From contig RHAI01000005.1 of NCBI GenBank assembly GCA_010028705.1, positions 1 to 44,148 on the forward strand: 44,148 bases of DNA, given 5' to 3'. Origin of the DNA: a bacterium (GTDB lineage Bacteria > Margulisbacteria > Marinamargulisbacteria > SXXA01). The position numbers and the translations under genes are program-made. Shown in pieces: positions 17,189 to 26,422 of the stretch (position 1 is its first letter; the number at the start of each line of letters is the position of its first letter). The notes under the pieces were generated by a model, which saw only the letters and a list, made by a program, of their open reading frames with translations, made no database searches and had not been told where the DNA came from.

Positions 17189-20100
17189 GTGTCCCAGTAT
17201 AAAATTGTTTCGGTGCGTCATGGATCCACCGTCCCATTTCGGTCGGATTACACCCGATTGGTAGGCCAATTTAGACAGAAGCTTAAAATAATTCAGGCCG
17301 CATCCAGCTATCTTAAATTATTCCGAAATGAAATTAATACGTACCCTGAAACAATTTCTCCGGATGTGGGGATTAAGCTTCAGGCGTTTCTTGGACTGTG
17401 TGGAATTGACCATTCGGGTCCGATGCCAGGCATGCGGCACTACAGCGAATTAAAAGCTCAGGCGTTACATACTATTTCGCTGCTGATCTCGTTGACCTAT
17501 ATAATCCGTCCAAATTCCGATACTACAATCGAAATGTTAGATAAAAAGTACGATGCGTTGAATCACGTCGACACCTTGATCAAGGCCGACCTGACCGACC
17601 GTTCCACCATCTCACGCCTGACGGAAGAAATTTGGAATATTGACTTTCCGACAGGGTCGATCGACGGTCAAGTCGAGGCGTTACTGACAAAACGTCGGGA
17701 ATTAGAAATTAAACTAACTCACGAGCGGCAAATCAAAACGTCAGAGATGATGAACTCATTACTTATTGGCGCGTTGAGGGGTAATTTCGGGGAGATGCTG
17801 CTGGCAATTAATGATCAGTCGATAGTTTTAGATGTAGCGGAACTTAATTCCGTTGCCCGGCAAAATGTGTCTATTTTATACCAAGCGCTGGATGCGGAGT
17901 CGAAAAAGTCCTCAGTTAATGATCAGTGGATAGCAATTGCGAGCAATGTGTTAGGACTGTGCGTCGATGCCTCCGTTTTAGAGTATTTGATACCTAATCC
18001 CCCACTTTCCAGTTCCGACTGTAATCGAGTGTTAGACCGATTGCCGGAAGCGATTCGAATTCAGTTGCGTGGCATTTTAGATCATATTGGCCGAATGGCC
18101 TCTCTAACCGATGACGAAACACAGATTCGTTGGACAGGCGCGTTATCTCGAATTCATGAGGCATTAGGTAGTCTAACTCAGACTGATCTATCGACTGTCT
18201 CACACGATAGCGTACTTGAATGTTCCGAGTATGTTAGAAACTGGAGAAACGATATTGAACAATCCTGTTCGGTCGGGGTAGATCTTCGTTCGATGGAATT
18301 TTGTGCCGGTTTTATAAATCGGATGGTAGTGGCACCCGCCCATGTTAACCGACTTGAACAGCTTCAGGAGCAGCATTTTTTTCAATCGTTGGTAACGTGT
18401 AAACTTCAACAATTATTAACTGAAATATCAATTCCGATGCCATTTGTGAGTGACGTCCACCATTTAAACCTTGTAATGCAGTTAGTGTTTAATGGGAACC
18501 AGGCATCGGTTCCTCGACCTATTCTCGACCCCTATGTGGCGGGATTGGCCGATCGTATTCAGGCTAATTCTGTTCAAATTCAAACACGTTTTTCCAATCC
18601 TGATTGGTTAATTGATGGGTATATTGCGTTTTGCGGGGGCAATGGAAGGTCACTACCTACGTTTGGTGAGTTGCGTGAATTGTTACCGTTTTTGAGGAGT
18701 GATCCCCATCGGATGACACCGTCACTCCAAGCTAAAATAAACGTAATTGAATCGGTGTTTAAAGTTAAATCACTCCCTGAATTAGACCCCCTCTTTGCCG
18801 AATTCGACTTGGATGCCATTCATTCGGACATTGGAGGACATGGCGTATTGAGGATGGTTGCATTATCTGGAAGGCACGACGTTTTTGAGTGGCTTACCTC
18901 TAAACTCACGACTACTGATCGTCATTGGGAGCAGCGCGATACTGCTAATCTGACTCTGATTGATTATGCCGTCTTGGGTGGCAATACCAAAATTTCTCAG
19001 CACCTTTGGGATTCCGGAAGTCAGTCGGGTTGGCTACGTTTTATTGCCGAATCTGCTGGATCCACCACCACGCCGTCGTTGATGGCTCTTGCGGGAGAGT
19101 CTGGAAATCCGGAAATGATTCGGTACGTTTCACGAATATCCGGAGAGACTGCCCCGCGGATGATTTTGGCCTGCGATGTCGGCGGGCATACTGCGATGAT
19201 GAGAGCCGCGATGAGCGGCAATCCGTTGGCTGTGGACACCCTTCTCGACCTGTGTTCGGATCTTGATATTAGCCATCGATTGGTGATAAATGCGAGTAAT
19301 TCGGCGGGCCAAACCCCATTAATATTGTCTATTTGTCATGCAAAATCCAAAGAGTGTGTCGCCGTTTTGCTAAAAAATGGAGCTAATCCAAATGCCCAGA
19401 TTCCGAGTTCACGATTGACCGTTTTACAGTTAGCGATGATTGAGGGTAACTGTGAAATAGTGAAGCAATTATTAAGCCATTCCTCAACCGTTATTTCGGA
19501 CGATGCGCTGACAACCCCGTCAACCACTGAATGTATGATTGCAATTTATTCGACGGCGTTGGATTCGCACCCCGACATATTGGCTAAACCCTATGGTGCG
19601 ACGTGTATCGCCAACTGGTTGTCACAAGCGAATGCGCCGACGTTAGTTCACCTGATGGCCGATAAGCCTCCTAAATTTGTACGCACTGTGTTGACCGCAA
19701 AGGGTTTAGATAATCATTCGGTGGCGCACAGCCTTGCCCGATATGATAGCTCGGCCTTAGCTGAAATTTTCAAGGGAAAATCGGAACGATTTATTGCACG
19801 TATATTGAGCGAATCAAATGGGTTTTTCAATGTCATGCAGTTGCTTGGCGATGCTGATCCCAGTTCATTGAAAACGATTTTAGGAGGGAAGTCATCTGAA
19901 TTTGTGACCCATGTATTATCGAGTCGAAATTCCCAAGGTGGTCGAATGGCGCATTCGTTAGTGAAAAAAGGGACAACCCTAGCTGAAATACTAGAGGGGC
20001 AACAGGCCCACACCGTTCGAGAGATATTGGCATTGGAAACCAATGACGGGTTTAGTGTTGCTTTTCAACTACTTCAACATAACTTGCCGGCTATTCAGAC

Positions 20101-20446
20101 AATTTTTTTGGCGATCGACGAACCCACTCTTTACCAAGTTTTTAAAATTGCGGACGCATCGGGAAAGTCCATTGCGGCCTGGTTGGTATACTTTGATTCG
20201 GATGCATTTTTAAAAAATATCGGTAACAAATCGGAATGGTTTATCAATTCCACCCTGTGTTTTTCCGATTCGTCTGGAACTACTGTTGCCCATCACTTGG
20301 CGCAGAATTCTCCTCAATCGTTCTCGGGACTTCTAGAGAAACTCCCCACTGGTGCGAGGCAAGCTATTTTAGATACCCACGATGGGTATGGGTTGACTGT
20401 AGCTGACTACATGGCGATTAAACCTTCGGCGAGTCGTCGAGCATGA
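17189..20446 (+). CDS. large ankyrin-repeat protein with a second C-terminal repeat array
   Basis: 1085 aa, no signal peptide and no transmembrane segment, so cytoplasmic or exported without a classical signal. Residues 1 to ~545 are helix-rich and unrecognised. About 548-770 hold six ankyrin-like repeats, for example GHTAMMRAAMSGNPLAVDTL and GQTPLILSICHAKSKECVAV followed by LLKNGANPN. From residue 803 to the end are seven and a half units of 37-39 residues with a shared pattern G-x-[ST]-V-A-H-x-L, a hydrophobic I-L core, and F-V-x-x-[IV]-L (starts near 803, 842, 879, 917, 954, 992, 1030, 1068). These look like diverged relatives of ankyrin repeats. The GTG start has no clear ribosome-binding site, so the true start may differ. 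Function unknown; such proteins usually bind other proteins. Confidence 0.85.
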   Translation: MSQYKIVSVRHGSTVPFRSDYTRLVGQFRQKLKIIQAASSYLKLFRNEINTYPETISPDVGIKLQAFLGLCGIDHSGPMPGMRHYSELKAQALHTISLLISLTYIIRPNSDTTIEMLDKKYDALNHVDTLIKADLTDRSTISRLTEEIWNIDFPTGSIDGQVEALLTKRRELEIKLTHERQIKTSEMMNSLLIGALRGNFGEMLLAINDQSIVLDVAELNSVARQNVSILYQALDAESKKSSVNDQWIAIASNVLGLCVDASVLEYLIPNPPLSSSDCNRVLDRLPEAIRIQLRGILDHIGRMASLTDDETQIRWTGALSRIHEALGSLTQTDLSTVSHDSVLECSEYVRNWRNDIEQSCSVGVDLRSMEFCAGFINRMVVAPAHVNRLEQLQEQHFFQSLVTCKLQQLLTEISIPMPFVSDVHHLNLVMQLVFNGNQASVPRPILDPYVAGLADRIQANSVQIQTRFSNPDWLIDGYIAFCGGNGRSLPTFGELRELLPFLRSDPHRMTPSLQAKINVIESVFKVKSLPELDPLFAEFDLDAIHSDIGGHGVLRMVALSGRHDVFEWLTSKLTTTDRHWEQRDTANLTLIDYAVLGGNTKISQHLWDSGSQSGWLRFIAESAGSTTTPSLMALAGESGNPEMIRYVSRISGETAPRMILACDVGGHTAMMRAAMSGNPLAVDTLLDLCSDLDISHRLVINASNSAGQTPLILSICHAKSKECVAVLLKNGANPNAQIPSSRLTVLQLAMIEGNCEIVKQLLSHSSTVISDDALTTPSTTECMIAIYSTALDSHPDILAKPYGATCIANWLSQANAPTLVHLMADKPPKFVRTVLTAKGLDNHSVAHSLARYDSSALAEIFKGKSERFIARILSESNGFFNVMQLLGDADPSSLKTILGGKSSEFVTHVLSSRNSQGGRMAHSLVKKGTTLAEILEGQQAHTVREILALETNDGFSVAFQLLQHNLPAIQTIFLAIDEPTLYQVFKIADASGKSIAAWLVYFDSDAFLKNIGNKSEWFINSTLCFSDSSGTTVAHHLAQNSPQSFSGLLEKLPTGARQAILDTHDGYGLTVADYMAIKPSASRRA
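19595..20443 (+). repeat. coding tandem repeat array, ~38-residue period
   Basis: Encodes the C-terminal repeat array of the ankyrin protein: seven full units and one partial unit of 37-39 codons. Units share a hydrophobic skeleton (SVAHSLAR, TVAHHLAQ, SVAFQLLQ, SIAAWLVY at the same position) but differ in DNA sequence, so the array is old and not a recent duplication. Confidence 0.75.
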
Positions 20447-20636
20447 GAGGTCATTGAGTTATGGGCTACTGACGACGCCAATAGCTGCGTCATATTTCTT
20501 CCCCACCGACCTTGAGTGCCGCCCGAAATTCCGATCGCCGATCTCAACATGCCTTACTCTCGACTTGGGCAATCAGATCCGATGTAACGGTATATTCACA
20601 AAGGTATGGGTTACCTAGTTACTCGATTGGCAGGGT

Positions 20637-21164
20637 CTAAATAAAGATCGGGGGTGCTATCATTCCGCCAGTATAGCGGCTAAATTTATCCATAAATTGT
20701 TGAGGCGCAATTGGACCATCGATAATGCCTTCAACGATCAGCAATTCGGTCTCAAAGTCGTGACGGATATCAGTGAGATTGGGTGGGCACCCATCGAGTA
20801 TTCTCAAATATTTAATGAGTAAATCGAAAAGTGCTGGATGCGGTTGATAATCGACCGTTATTTTTCGGGCTAAATTTAAGAAGTACATGGATAGAGTTAT
20901 TTGATTAAATGATGTGCGGATATTTAAAAATGATTCTGAAACTGATGCATCCGTCATCGCCCACATCGTCGGCTTCCGATTGACATGGGCTTCAATAACG
21001 GTAGTGGGTTCCAGTCTTCCTCCGAATCGTTTTGAACTTCTGACGGCGTATTTTGCAATCGCTGTGATCCGACCCAAGTCCCGGGAAAACAGGTGGACCC
21101 GTTTATCATTTTCGAAAATCGGCTTTGCATCACATACAATTCCAGTGATGACTGACGTGTTCAT
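20637..21164 (-). CDS. recO: DNA repair protein RecO (short form)
   Basis: Assists RecA loading in the RecFOR recombination pathway. The N-terminal OB fold is recognisable: KRVHLFSRDLGRITAIAKYA then RSSKRFGGRLEPTTVIEAHV, the family's usual G-x-AKG-R...RFGG-LEP block. The helical middle follows (SMYFLNLARKI, HPALFDLLIKYLRIL). At 175 aa it is clearly shorter than typical RecO (~240 aa) and I see no Cys4 zinc motif, so the C-terminal part seems lost. The stop is clean with no frame continuing beyond it. It is divergent from sucC with only 46 bases between. Confidence 0.82.
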   Translation of the reverse strand: MNTSVITGIVCDAKPIFENDKRVHLFSRDLGRITAIAKYAVRSSKRFGGRLEPTTVIEAHVNRKPTMWAMTDASVSESFLNIRTSFNQITLSMYFLNLARKITVDYQPHPALFDLLIKYLRILDGCPPNLTDIRHDFETELLIVEGIIDGPIAPQQFMDKFSRYTGGMIAPPIFI

Positions 21165-21172
21165 CCCCGAAC

Positions 21173-21201
21173 TTTACGTCACACTGACTAATGTGTACAC
21201 T
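21173..21201 (+). promoter_or_regulatory. putative sucCD promoter
   Basis: TTTACG (21173-21178), a 17-base spacer, TACACT (21196-21201). The -10 ends only nine bases before the sucC ATG, so the transcript would start almost at the ATG and there is no Shine-Dalgarno sequence: a leaderless mRNA is suggested. Confidence 0.45.
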
Positions 21202-21210
21202 CTTTCTGCT

Positions 21211-22383
21211 ATGAAAATACATGAATATCAGGCCAAATCGATCTTAAAAGAATATGGCATTCCCGTCCAAGACGGTATTGTCATAGAATCCAAATCTGAG
21301 GGTAGGGCAGCAATTGATCAGGTAAGTAAAGAATTTAATGCATCTCAATTTGTTATCAAAGCGCAAATCCATGCGGGTGGTCGGGGCAAAGGTGGGGGAG
21401 TTAAGTTTTCTCCAACCGCCGAGAAAGCTCTCGAAAACATCAATTCAATTTTGGGTATGCAATTAATTACTCATCAAACCACCCCAGAGGGGCAACTGGT
21501 TCGGAAAGTCATGGTTGCTGAAGCCATCGACATTGCAAAAGAGTATTATGTTGCGATTACCCTAGATCGAGCGACGGGTAAGAACGTCATTATGGCGTCC
21601 ACAGAGGGTGGGGTTGAAATCGAGGAGGTTGCGGCACATTCTCCCGAAAAAATTATTCGTGAAACAATTGATTCCGATGGACTACAGCCGTTTCAAGCTC
21701 GAAAAATTGCATTCGCTCTTGGCTTTGAGGGCGAACAATTCAAACAAGCTGTGAAGTTGTTGACCAACTTAGTCACCTGCTACATCGCCACGGATGCATC
21801 GATCGCTGAAATTAATCCGCTGGTTGTCACTGAGCAAGGCAAGTTGCTGGCTCTCGATGGTAAATTTAACTTTGACGATAATGCGTTATATCGTCATCCC
21901 AGGATCAAGGAAATGCGTGACGTCCACGAAGAGGATGCAACGGAAGTCGAGGCTGGGAAATTCAATCTCAACTATATCAAGCTTGAAGGAAATGTCGGTT
22001 GTATGGTCAATGGCGCTGGGTTAGCCATGGCGACGATGGACATCATTAAGCTTCAGGGCGGACAACCGGCCAACTTTTTAGATGTCGGTGGTGGTGCAAA
22101 TGTCGAAACCGTTAAAAATGGATTTCGAATTATTTTGTCCGATCCGAATGTCAAAGCTGTCTTGATAAATATATTCGGTGGAATTGTTCGGTGCGATCGA
22201 GTAGCCAATGGGATTATCCAGGCGGTCAGTGAATTAGGTCTGAGTGTACCTGTCGTGGTACGACTTGAAGGAACTAATGCTGAATTAGCTAGGGAGTTAC
22301 TAGCTACATCAGGCGTAGATATTATTCCGGCTGGATCAATTGAAGACGCTGCTCAGAAAGTTGTAGCGGCGGCAACGCGTTAG
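21211..22383 (+). CDS. sucC: succinyl-CoA synthetase, beta subunit
   Basis: Substrate-level phosphorylation step of the TCA cycle, with SucD. 390 aa. ATP-grasp N-terminal domain: [56 protein letters not shown]-terminal ligase-CoA domain: [55 protein letters not shown]. The open frame extends upstream into recO, but ATG 21211 is the family start. No Shine-Dalgarno is visible before it. sucD follows after 10 bases. Confidence 0.96.
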   Translation: MKIHEYQAKSILKEYGIPVQDGIVIESKSEGRAAIDQVSKEFNASQFVIKAQIHAGGRGKGGGVKFSPTAEKALENINSILGMQLITHQTTPEGQLVRKVMVAEAIDIAKEYYVAITLDRATGKNVIMASTEGGVEIEEVAAHSPEKIIRETIDSDGLQPFQARKIAFALGFEGEQFKQAVKLLTNLVTCYIATDASIAEINPLVVTEQGKLLALDGKFNFDDNALYRHPRIKEMRDVHEEDATEVEAGKFNLNYIKLEGNVGCMVNGAGLAMATMDIIKLQGGQPANFLDVGGGANVETVKNGFRIILSDPNVKAVLINIFGGIVRCDRVANGIIQAVSELGLSVPVVVRLEGTNAELARELLATSGVDIIPAGSIEDAAQKVVAAATR

Positions 22384-22393
22384 GGAGTTTCGG

Positions 22394-23278
22394 ATGTCCA
22401 TATTAGTAAATAAAAATTCAAAAATTATCGTTCAAGGAATCACCGGGTCGGAAGGATCATTTCACGCCGGGCAGTGTTTTGAGTACGGTGGGAATGTGGT
22501 GGGCGGAGTGACTCCTGGAAAAGGTGGCCAAACGGCTCTGGATGGCCGGGTTCCAGTATTTAATACTTGTGTCGATGCGCGCCTTAAGACGGGGGCAAAT
22601 GTCTCACTTATTTTTGTTCCTCCCGCCTTCGCAGCCGATGCAATTATGGAGGCCGCTGAGGCGGGCATCGAGCTCATTGTGTGCATAACTGAAGGGATTC
22701 CTGTTTCCGATATGGTCAAAGTAGCGGAATATTTAAAAACGACCAGTTCACGGTTAATTGGTCCAAATTGTCCGGGATTGTTGACCCCGGATGAAGCTAA
22801 AGTTGGAATTATGCCTGGATTTATTGCTCGCAAAGGGCGAGTTGGTGTTATTTCCAAGTCAGGAACATTAACCTATGAAGCCGTGCATCAACTGGTTCGT
22901 GTTGGGTTAGGCCAATCGACTTGTGTTGGAATTGGTGGTGACCCGATTATCGGTACGAAGATGAAAGATCTTGTTCAAATGTTTGAAGAGGATCCTGAGA
23001 CTGATGCTATCGTTATGATCGGAGAAATTGGTGGTTCTATGGAAATAGAAGCGGCACACTATATTAGAGACCATATCAAAAAGCCAGTGGTAGGGTTTAT
23101 CGCCGGTCAAACGGCACCTCCAGGACGGCGGATGGGTCATGCTGGAGCGATTGTCTCTGGGGCTGATGAGTCGGCGGCGGCTAAAATGAAAATCATGCGA
23201 GAATGTGGAATACGAGTGGTCGATTCACCCGCCAATATCGGTGAAACTGTTAAAGAGGCATTGGCTGTACGAGTCTAG
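22394..23278 (+). CDS. sucD: succinyl-CoA synthetase, alpha subunit
   Basis: Partner of SucC; binds CoA and carries the phosphohistidine. 294 aa. CoA-binding Rossmann domain: [57 protein letters not shown]. Active-site His249 in [10 protein letters not shown], with [20 protein letters not shown] upstream of it. ATG is preceded by GGAG. Followed by a weak terminator and a membrane-protein gene. Confidence 0.96.
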   Translation: MSILVNKNSKIIVQGITGSEGSFHAGQCFEYGGNVVGGVTPGKGGQTALDGRVPVFNTCVDARLKTGANVSLIFVPPAFAADAIMEAAEAGIELIVCITEGIPVSDMVKVAEYLKTTSSRLIGPNCPGLLTPDEAKVGIMPGFIARKGRVGVISKSGTLTYEAVHQLVRVGLGQSTCVGIGGDPIIGTKMKDLVQMFEEDPETDAIVMIGEIGGSMEIEAAHYIRDHIKKPVVGFIAGQTAPPGRRMGHAGAIVSGADESAAAKMKIMRECGIRVVDSPANIGETVKEALAVRV

Positions 23279-23291
23279 ATCAATCCATTGT

Positions 23292-23315
23292 GGCCGGCAG
23301 AAATGTCGGCCTTTT
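23292..23315 (+). terminator. weak terminator after sucD
   Basis: GGCCG (23292-23296) and CGGCC (23307-23311) followed by TTTT. The stem is only five base pairs. The hairpin argues against starting the next gene at the in-frame GTG 23290. Confidence 0.55.
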
Positions 23316-23331
23316 GCGTTCATTAAGAGTT

Positions 23332-24303
23332 ATGCTTAAGCCGAGTGCCGTCGTTGTAGTTCAGGAGTGTCGACGGCTCCTCAGTCGGTCATTTAGGGTC
23401 TGGCTGTTGTTACTAAGGGTAATGATTCCTGTATCGATAGCTGTTAAAGTCGTTCAGGAATTGGGGTTATTGTCATATATTTCTCTATTCTTTTCGCCGC
23501 TCTTAACACTCATCGGATTACCTGGATCGTATGGTATTGTTTTGGTGAGCGCTATGTTAACGGGTTTGTATGGAGGAATCCTAGCCCTTTCTCAGGTGCT
23601 CGGGGATCCGTTGAGTATCGAACAGGTGACAGTATTGACAATGTTTATGCTTAGCGCCCATGCGCTAATTGTCGAATTAAATATTGGTCGATTGGCGGGT
23701 CTTCGTCGTCGCTACTTGTTTTTTTTGAGAATAGGATTTGCGTTTTTTGTTTGTTCAATGATTCATCATTTTTGTCAGATATTTGATGTGTTTCAAAGTC
23801 GGTCATCGGCTGTGTGGACTTTAACCTCATCGACCGGTTTTGAAGACTGGCTTATTGCTGAAATATGCCATTATTTCAGCATTGGTAGTATTGTGGCCGC
23901 CTTGATATTTGCCATGCGCGTCTTAGAGATTGTCGGGGCCATGAATTGGGTGCAGAAACGTCTAAAACCACTGTTAAGTCCGTTAGGTATGAGTGATGGG
24001 GTGGCTCCACTGGTGGTGGTTGGCATGACCCTTGGCTTAGCCTATGGAGGTGGATTAATTGTTGATGAAGTAGCGAACGGCCGATTAAGCCGATTAGATG
24101 TGCTGATGGCGATGTCGCTGGTTAGTATGTGTCATAGTTTAATCGAAGATACGATATTGATGGTGATGATCGGTGGTGAGTTTTGGATTATTTTTTTTAT
24201 GAGAATTTTTGTAACTCTCCTGTTAACATGGGGTCTATTCAAGTTAATTCAGAAAATTGGGGCTAATCGGGCGACACGATGGCTGATGATCCCCAATAAA
24301 TGA
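23332..24303 (+). CDS. membrane protein with two nucleoside-recognition (Gate) domains
   Basis: About 323 aa, with roughly eight hydrophobic segments. Two Gate-like halves can be seen: LLLRVMIPVSIAVKVVQELG then LPGSYGIVLVSAMLTGLYGG, and SIVAALIFAMRVLEIVGAMN then VGMTLGLAYGGGLIVDEVAN. This is the architecture of SpmA/SpmB-like and nucleoside-recognition membrane proteins, whose substrate is generally unknown. I take ATG 23332 (AAGAG just upstream) over GTG 23290, which lies in the terminator hairpin. The next gene follows after 7 bases, so it may share a transcript with the BioD/DRTGG gene. A transport role is inference. Confidence 0.75.
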   Translation: MLKPSAVVVVQECRRLLSRSFRVWLLLLRVMIPVSIAVKVVQELGLLSYISLFFSPLLTLIGLPGSYGIVLVSAMLTGLYGGILALSQVLGDPLSIEQVTVLTMFMLSAHALIVELNIGRLAGLRRRYLFFLRIGFAFFVCSMIHHFCQIFDVFQSRSSAVWTLTSSTGFEDWLIAEICHYFSIGSIVAALIFAMRVLEIVGAMNWVQKRLKPLLSPLGMSDGVAPLVVVGMTLGLAYGGGLIVDEVANGRLSRLDVLMAMSLVSMCHSLIEDTILMVMIGGEFWIIFFMRIFVTLLLTWGLFKLIQKIGANRATRWLMIPNK

Positions 24304-24310
24304 GGGCATT

Positions 24311-25399
24311 ATGAAGAAAGTATTTATTGCAGCAACTCGCCAAAATGATGGGAAAACAATGGTGTCCTTGGGCCTGTTTAATGCATTTAGGAAGCGGTTC
24401 CAGGATATCGCTTATATGAAACCGGTAGGGCAACAATATCGAATCGTTGATGGTAAAAAAATAGATAAAGATGCGGTGTTGTTCAGTAATGTGTATGGAC
24501 TTACCGATGAACCGCTGGATATGAGCCCGATTGCTGTGTCTAAGGGATTTACGGAAAATTATATAAAGCAACCCAATCGCCAGGGATTAGTAGATCAAAT
24601 CACGGCCGCCTATAACCGGTTATCCGAACACAAGGATTTTATGTTGTTCGAAGGTACCGGGCACGCCGGTGTTGGGTCGGTATTTGAGATGTCCAATGCG
24701 CATGTTGCTCAGTTAGTGGGGTCTAAAGTTATTTTGGTGTCACTCGGTGGAATTGGTCGCGCGATAGATGAATTAATTTTGAATAAGGCGTGCTTTGATT
24801 TACTCGGCGTCGAAATTGCGGGTGTGATTATTAATAAGGTCGAACCGGAGAAATACGACAAGATAAGCCACGTTGTGCGGGCGGGTCTCGAACGACAAGG
24901 TATCGATGTGTTAGGCGTCATTCCTTACGTAAATTCTTTGACTCGGCCCACAGTGGCCGAATTATATGAGGAGCTGGGAGCGGAATTGCTCAGTGGGGAA
25001 GACAATTTAAATCGCAATGTTGGGAATTTTATTATAGGGGACATGCGACCCCATGATGCCTTAGATTATTTTCAAGGTGACACATTGCTTATTTGTCCTG
25101 GAAATCGGGAAGAACTCGTCATGACCGCCTTGTGTGGTAATTTGCTGGAGACAGAAATGAGCTACAACGTTGGGGCCATGATTTTTACCGCTGGATTGCG
25201 TCCCCACGAGAAAATGATGAATCTTATTCGATCCTCGAATATTCCCATTTTGATGGTGGACGAGGATTCGTTTTCCGTTGCTACTAAAATAAATCGCATG
25301 TTATTCAAAATACACGCCGAAGAATCTCAAAAAATTGCAAAAATACAATCGCTCATCGAAGATTACGTCGATGTTGATCGTATTATTTCTAAATTATAG
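24311..25399 (+). CDS. BioD-like P-loop protein with DRTGG domain
   Basis: 362 aa. The N-terminal ~215 residues resemble dethiobiotin synthetase/CobB-type P-loop NTPases: KKVFIAATRQNDGKTMVSLG, LFEGTGHAGVGSVFEMSNA, VSLGGIGRAIDEL and GVIINKVEPEKYD. The C-terminal ~115 residues match the DRTGG domain (NFIIGDMRPHDALDY, ILICP-like LLICPGNREELV, MIFTAGLRPHEK). This pairing is also found at the N-terminus of long phosphotransacetylases, but the catalytic Pta domain is absent. Biochemical role unknown. Start ATG is preceded by GAGGG; polyprenyl synthase follows after 12 bases. Confidence 0.82.
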   Translation: MKKVFIAATRQNDGKTMVSLGLFNAFRKRFQDIAYMKPVGQQYRIVDGKKIDKDAVLFSNVYGLTDEPLDMSPIAVSKGFTENYIKQPNRQGLVDQITAAYNRLSEHKDFMLFEGTGHAGVGSVFEMSNAHVAQLVGSKVILVSLGGIGRAIDELILNKACFDLLGVEIAGVIINKVEPEKYDKISHVVRAGLERQGIDVLGVIPYVNSLTRPTVAELYEELGAELLSGEDNLNRNVGNFIIGDMRPHDALDYFQGDTLLICPGNREELVMTALCGNLLETEMSYNVGAMIFTAGLRPHEKMMNLIRSSNIPILMVDEDSFSVATKINRMLFKIHAEESQKIAKIQSLIEDYVDVDRIISKL

Positions 25400-25411
25400 G
25401 AGGGGATTTGT

Positions 25412-26395
25412 GTGCTTTCTCTAACCAATTCGTATACGGATGATGATATGCGGCATATTGATCGCGAAATACGTCGCGTTCTGACTCCATTACGGTATTC
25501 AGTGACAATTCGTTCCGCGTTGACGACGTTGTTAGATCATCCCGGAAAACGATTTCGACCCATGCTTGTGACATTAGCCTATCGACTCGTTAACCCGTAT
25601 GATCGGCAATTGCCCGACCCCGTGATCAAACTTGCCGCAGCGATTGAATTAATTCATTCTGCCTCGTTAATACATGACGATATCATCGATTCGGCTGAAT
25701 TGCGCCACGGGAGACCTGCATTTTATAAAGAATTTGGAACGGAAGTCGCTATTCCTGTCGGCGTGTTGCTGTATTCAGTGTCGTTAAATTTACTTGCTCA
25801 GATCGGTGACATTGACGCTATTCGGCGAGTGAGTCGGGCGGTGGATCAATTGTGTGTCGGGGAACTTGATCAAGTCATGTCAAGAAATCGATTCGACTTA
25901 ACCGTTACCGAGTATTTGTTGGTGTTAAAGAAGAAAACCTCCGCGCTATTTGCCTTGTCTGCATGGGGAGGTGTTCGACTAGCGGGTGGGGACATGGTGT
26001 TATCTGGAGATGCATTCCAGTTCGGTAATTCGTTAGGACTGCTCTTCCAAGTCTCTGATGATATGTTGGATTTTAGCGGTCAGGAAAATGAGCTAAATAA
26101 AGATGCATTTCAAGATTTTTTATTGGGTGAAATTACGTTGCCGATGATCATGTTGCTTCGTTCAGTCGGTTCGGATGACAACCATGAGATACGGCGTATT
26201 ATGGAGACTCGTGACTGGGCAAAATTGCCTTGGCTGATTGAGCGATTCATGGCGTCCAAGGCAGTCGATCAATGTGCTGAATTGGTCGACGTGTATGAAT
26301 CACGGTGTGTCACATTTTTAGAGAAATTTGAGAAGTCTCCAATTCGCGATGATCTGGCTCGGATCGTCGGGTATATATCCCATCGGGCTGGGTAG
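25412..26395 (+). CDS. trans-isoprenyl (polyprenyl) diphosphate synthase
   Basis: Adds isopentenyl units to an allylic diphosphate, probably for quinone side chains. 327 aa. GKRFRP near residue 46, first Asp-rich motif LIHDDIIDSAELRHG (Asp89, Asp90, Asp93), second motif FQVSDDMLDFSG (Asp216, Asp217, Asp220). No bulky residue pair of short-chain FPP synthases is obvious, and the length fits IspB/HepT-like long-chain enzymes. In the usual DLxxGKxTLP segment the Lys is Glu (LLGEITLP). GTG start after GGAGGGG. It could in principle feed the terpene synthase at 4.7 kb, but long-chain products would not suit it. Confidence 0.9.
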   Translation: MLSLTNSYTDDDMRHIDREIRRVLTPLRYSVTIRSALTTLLDHPGKRFRPMLVTLAYRLVNPYDRQLPDPVIKLAAAIELIHSASLIHDDIIDSAELRHGRPAFYKEFGTEVAIPVGVLLYSVSLNLLAQIGDIDAIRRVSRAVDQLCVGELDQVMSRNRFDLTVTEYLLVLKKKTSALFALSAWGGVRLAGGDMVLSGDAFQFGNSLGLLFQVSDDMLDFSGQENELNKDAFQDFLLGEITLPMIMLLRSVGSDDNHEIRRIMETRDWAKLPWLIERFMASKAVDQCAELVDVYESRCVTFLEKFEKSPIRDDLARIVGYISHRAG

Positions 26396-26422
26396 CCGTT
26401 GGCGGCCACCCCGTTCCTGGAA

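Noticed and set aside
16999-17202. 67-codon open frame before the ankyrin gene
   Set aside because: No ribosome-binding site, no family resemblance, overlaps the ankyrin promoter and start; chance frame more likely.
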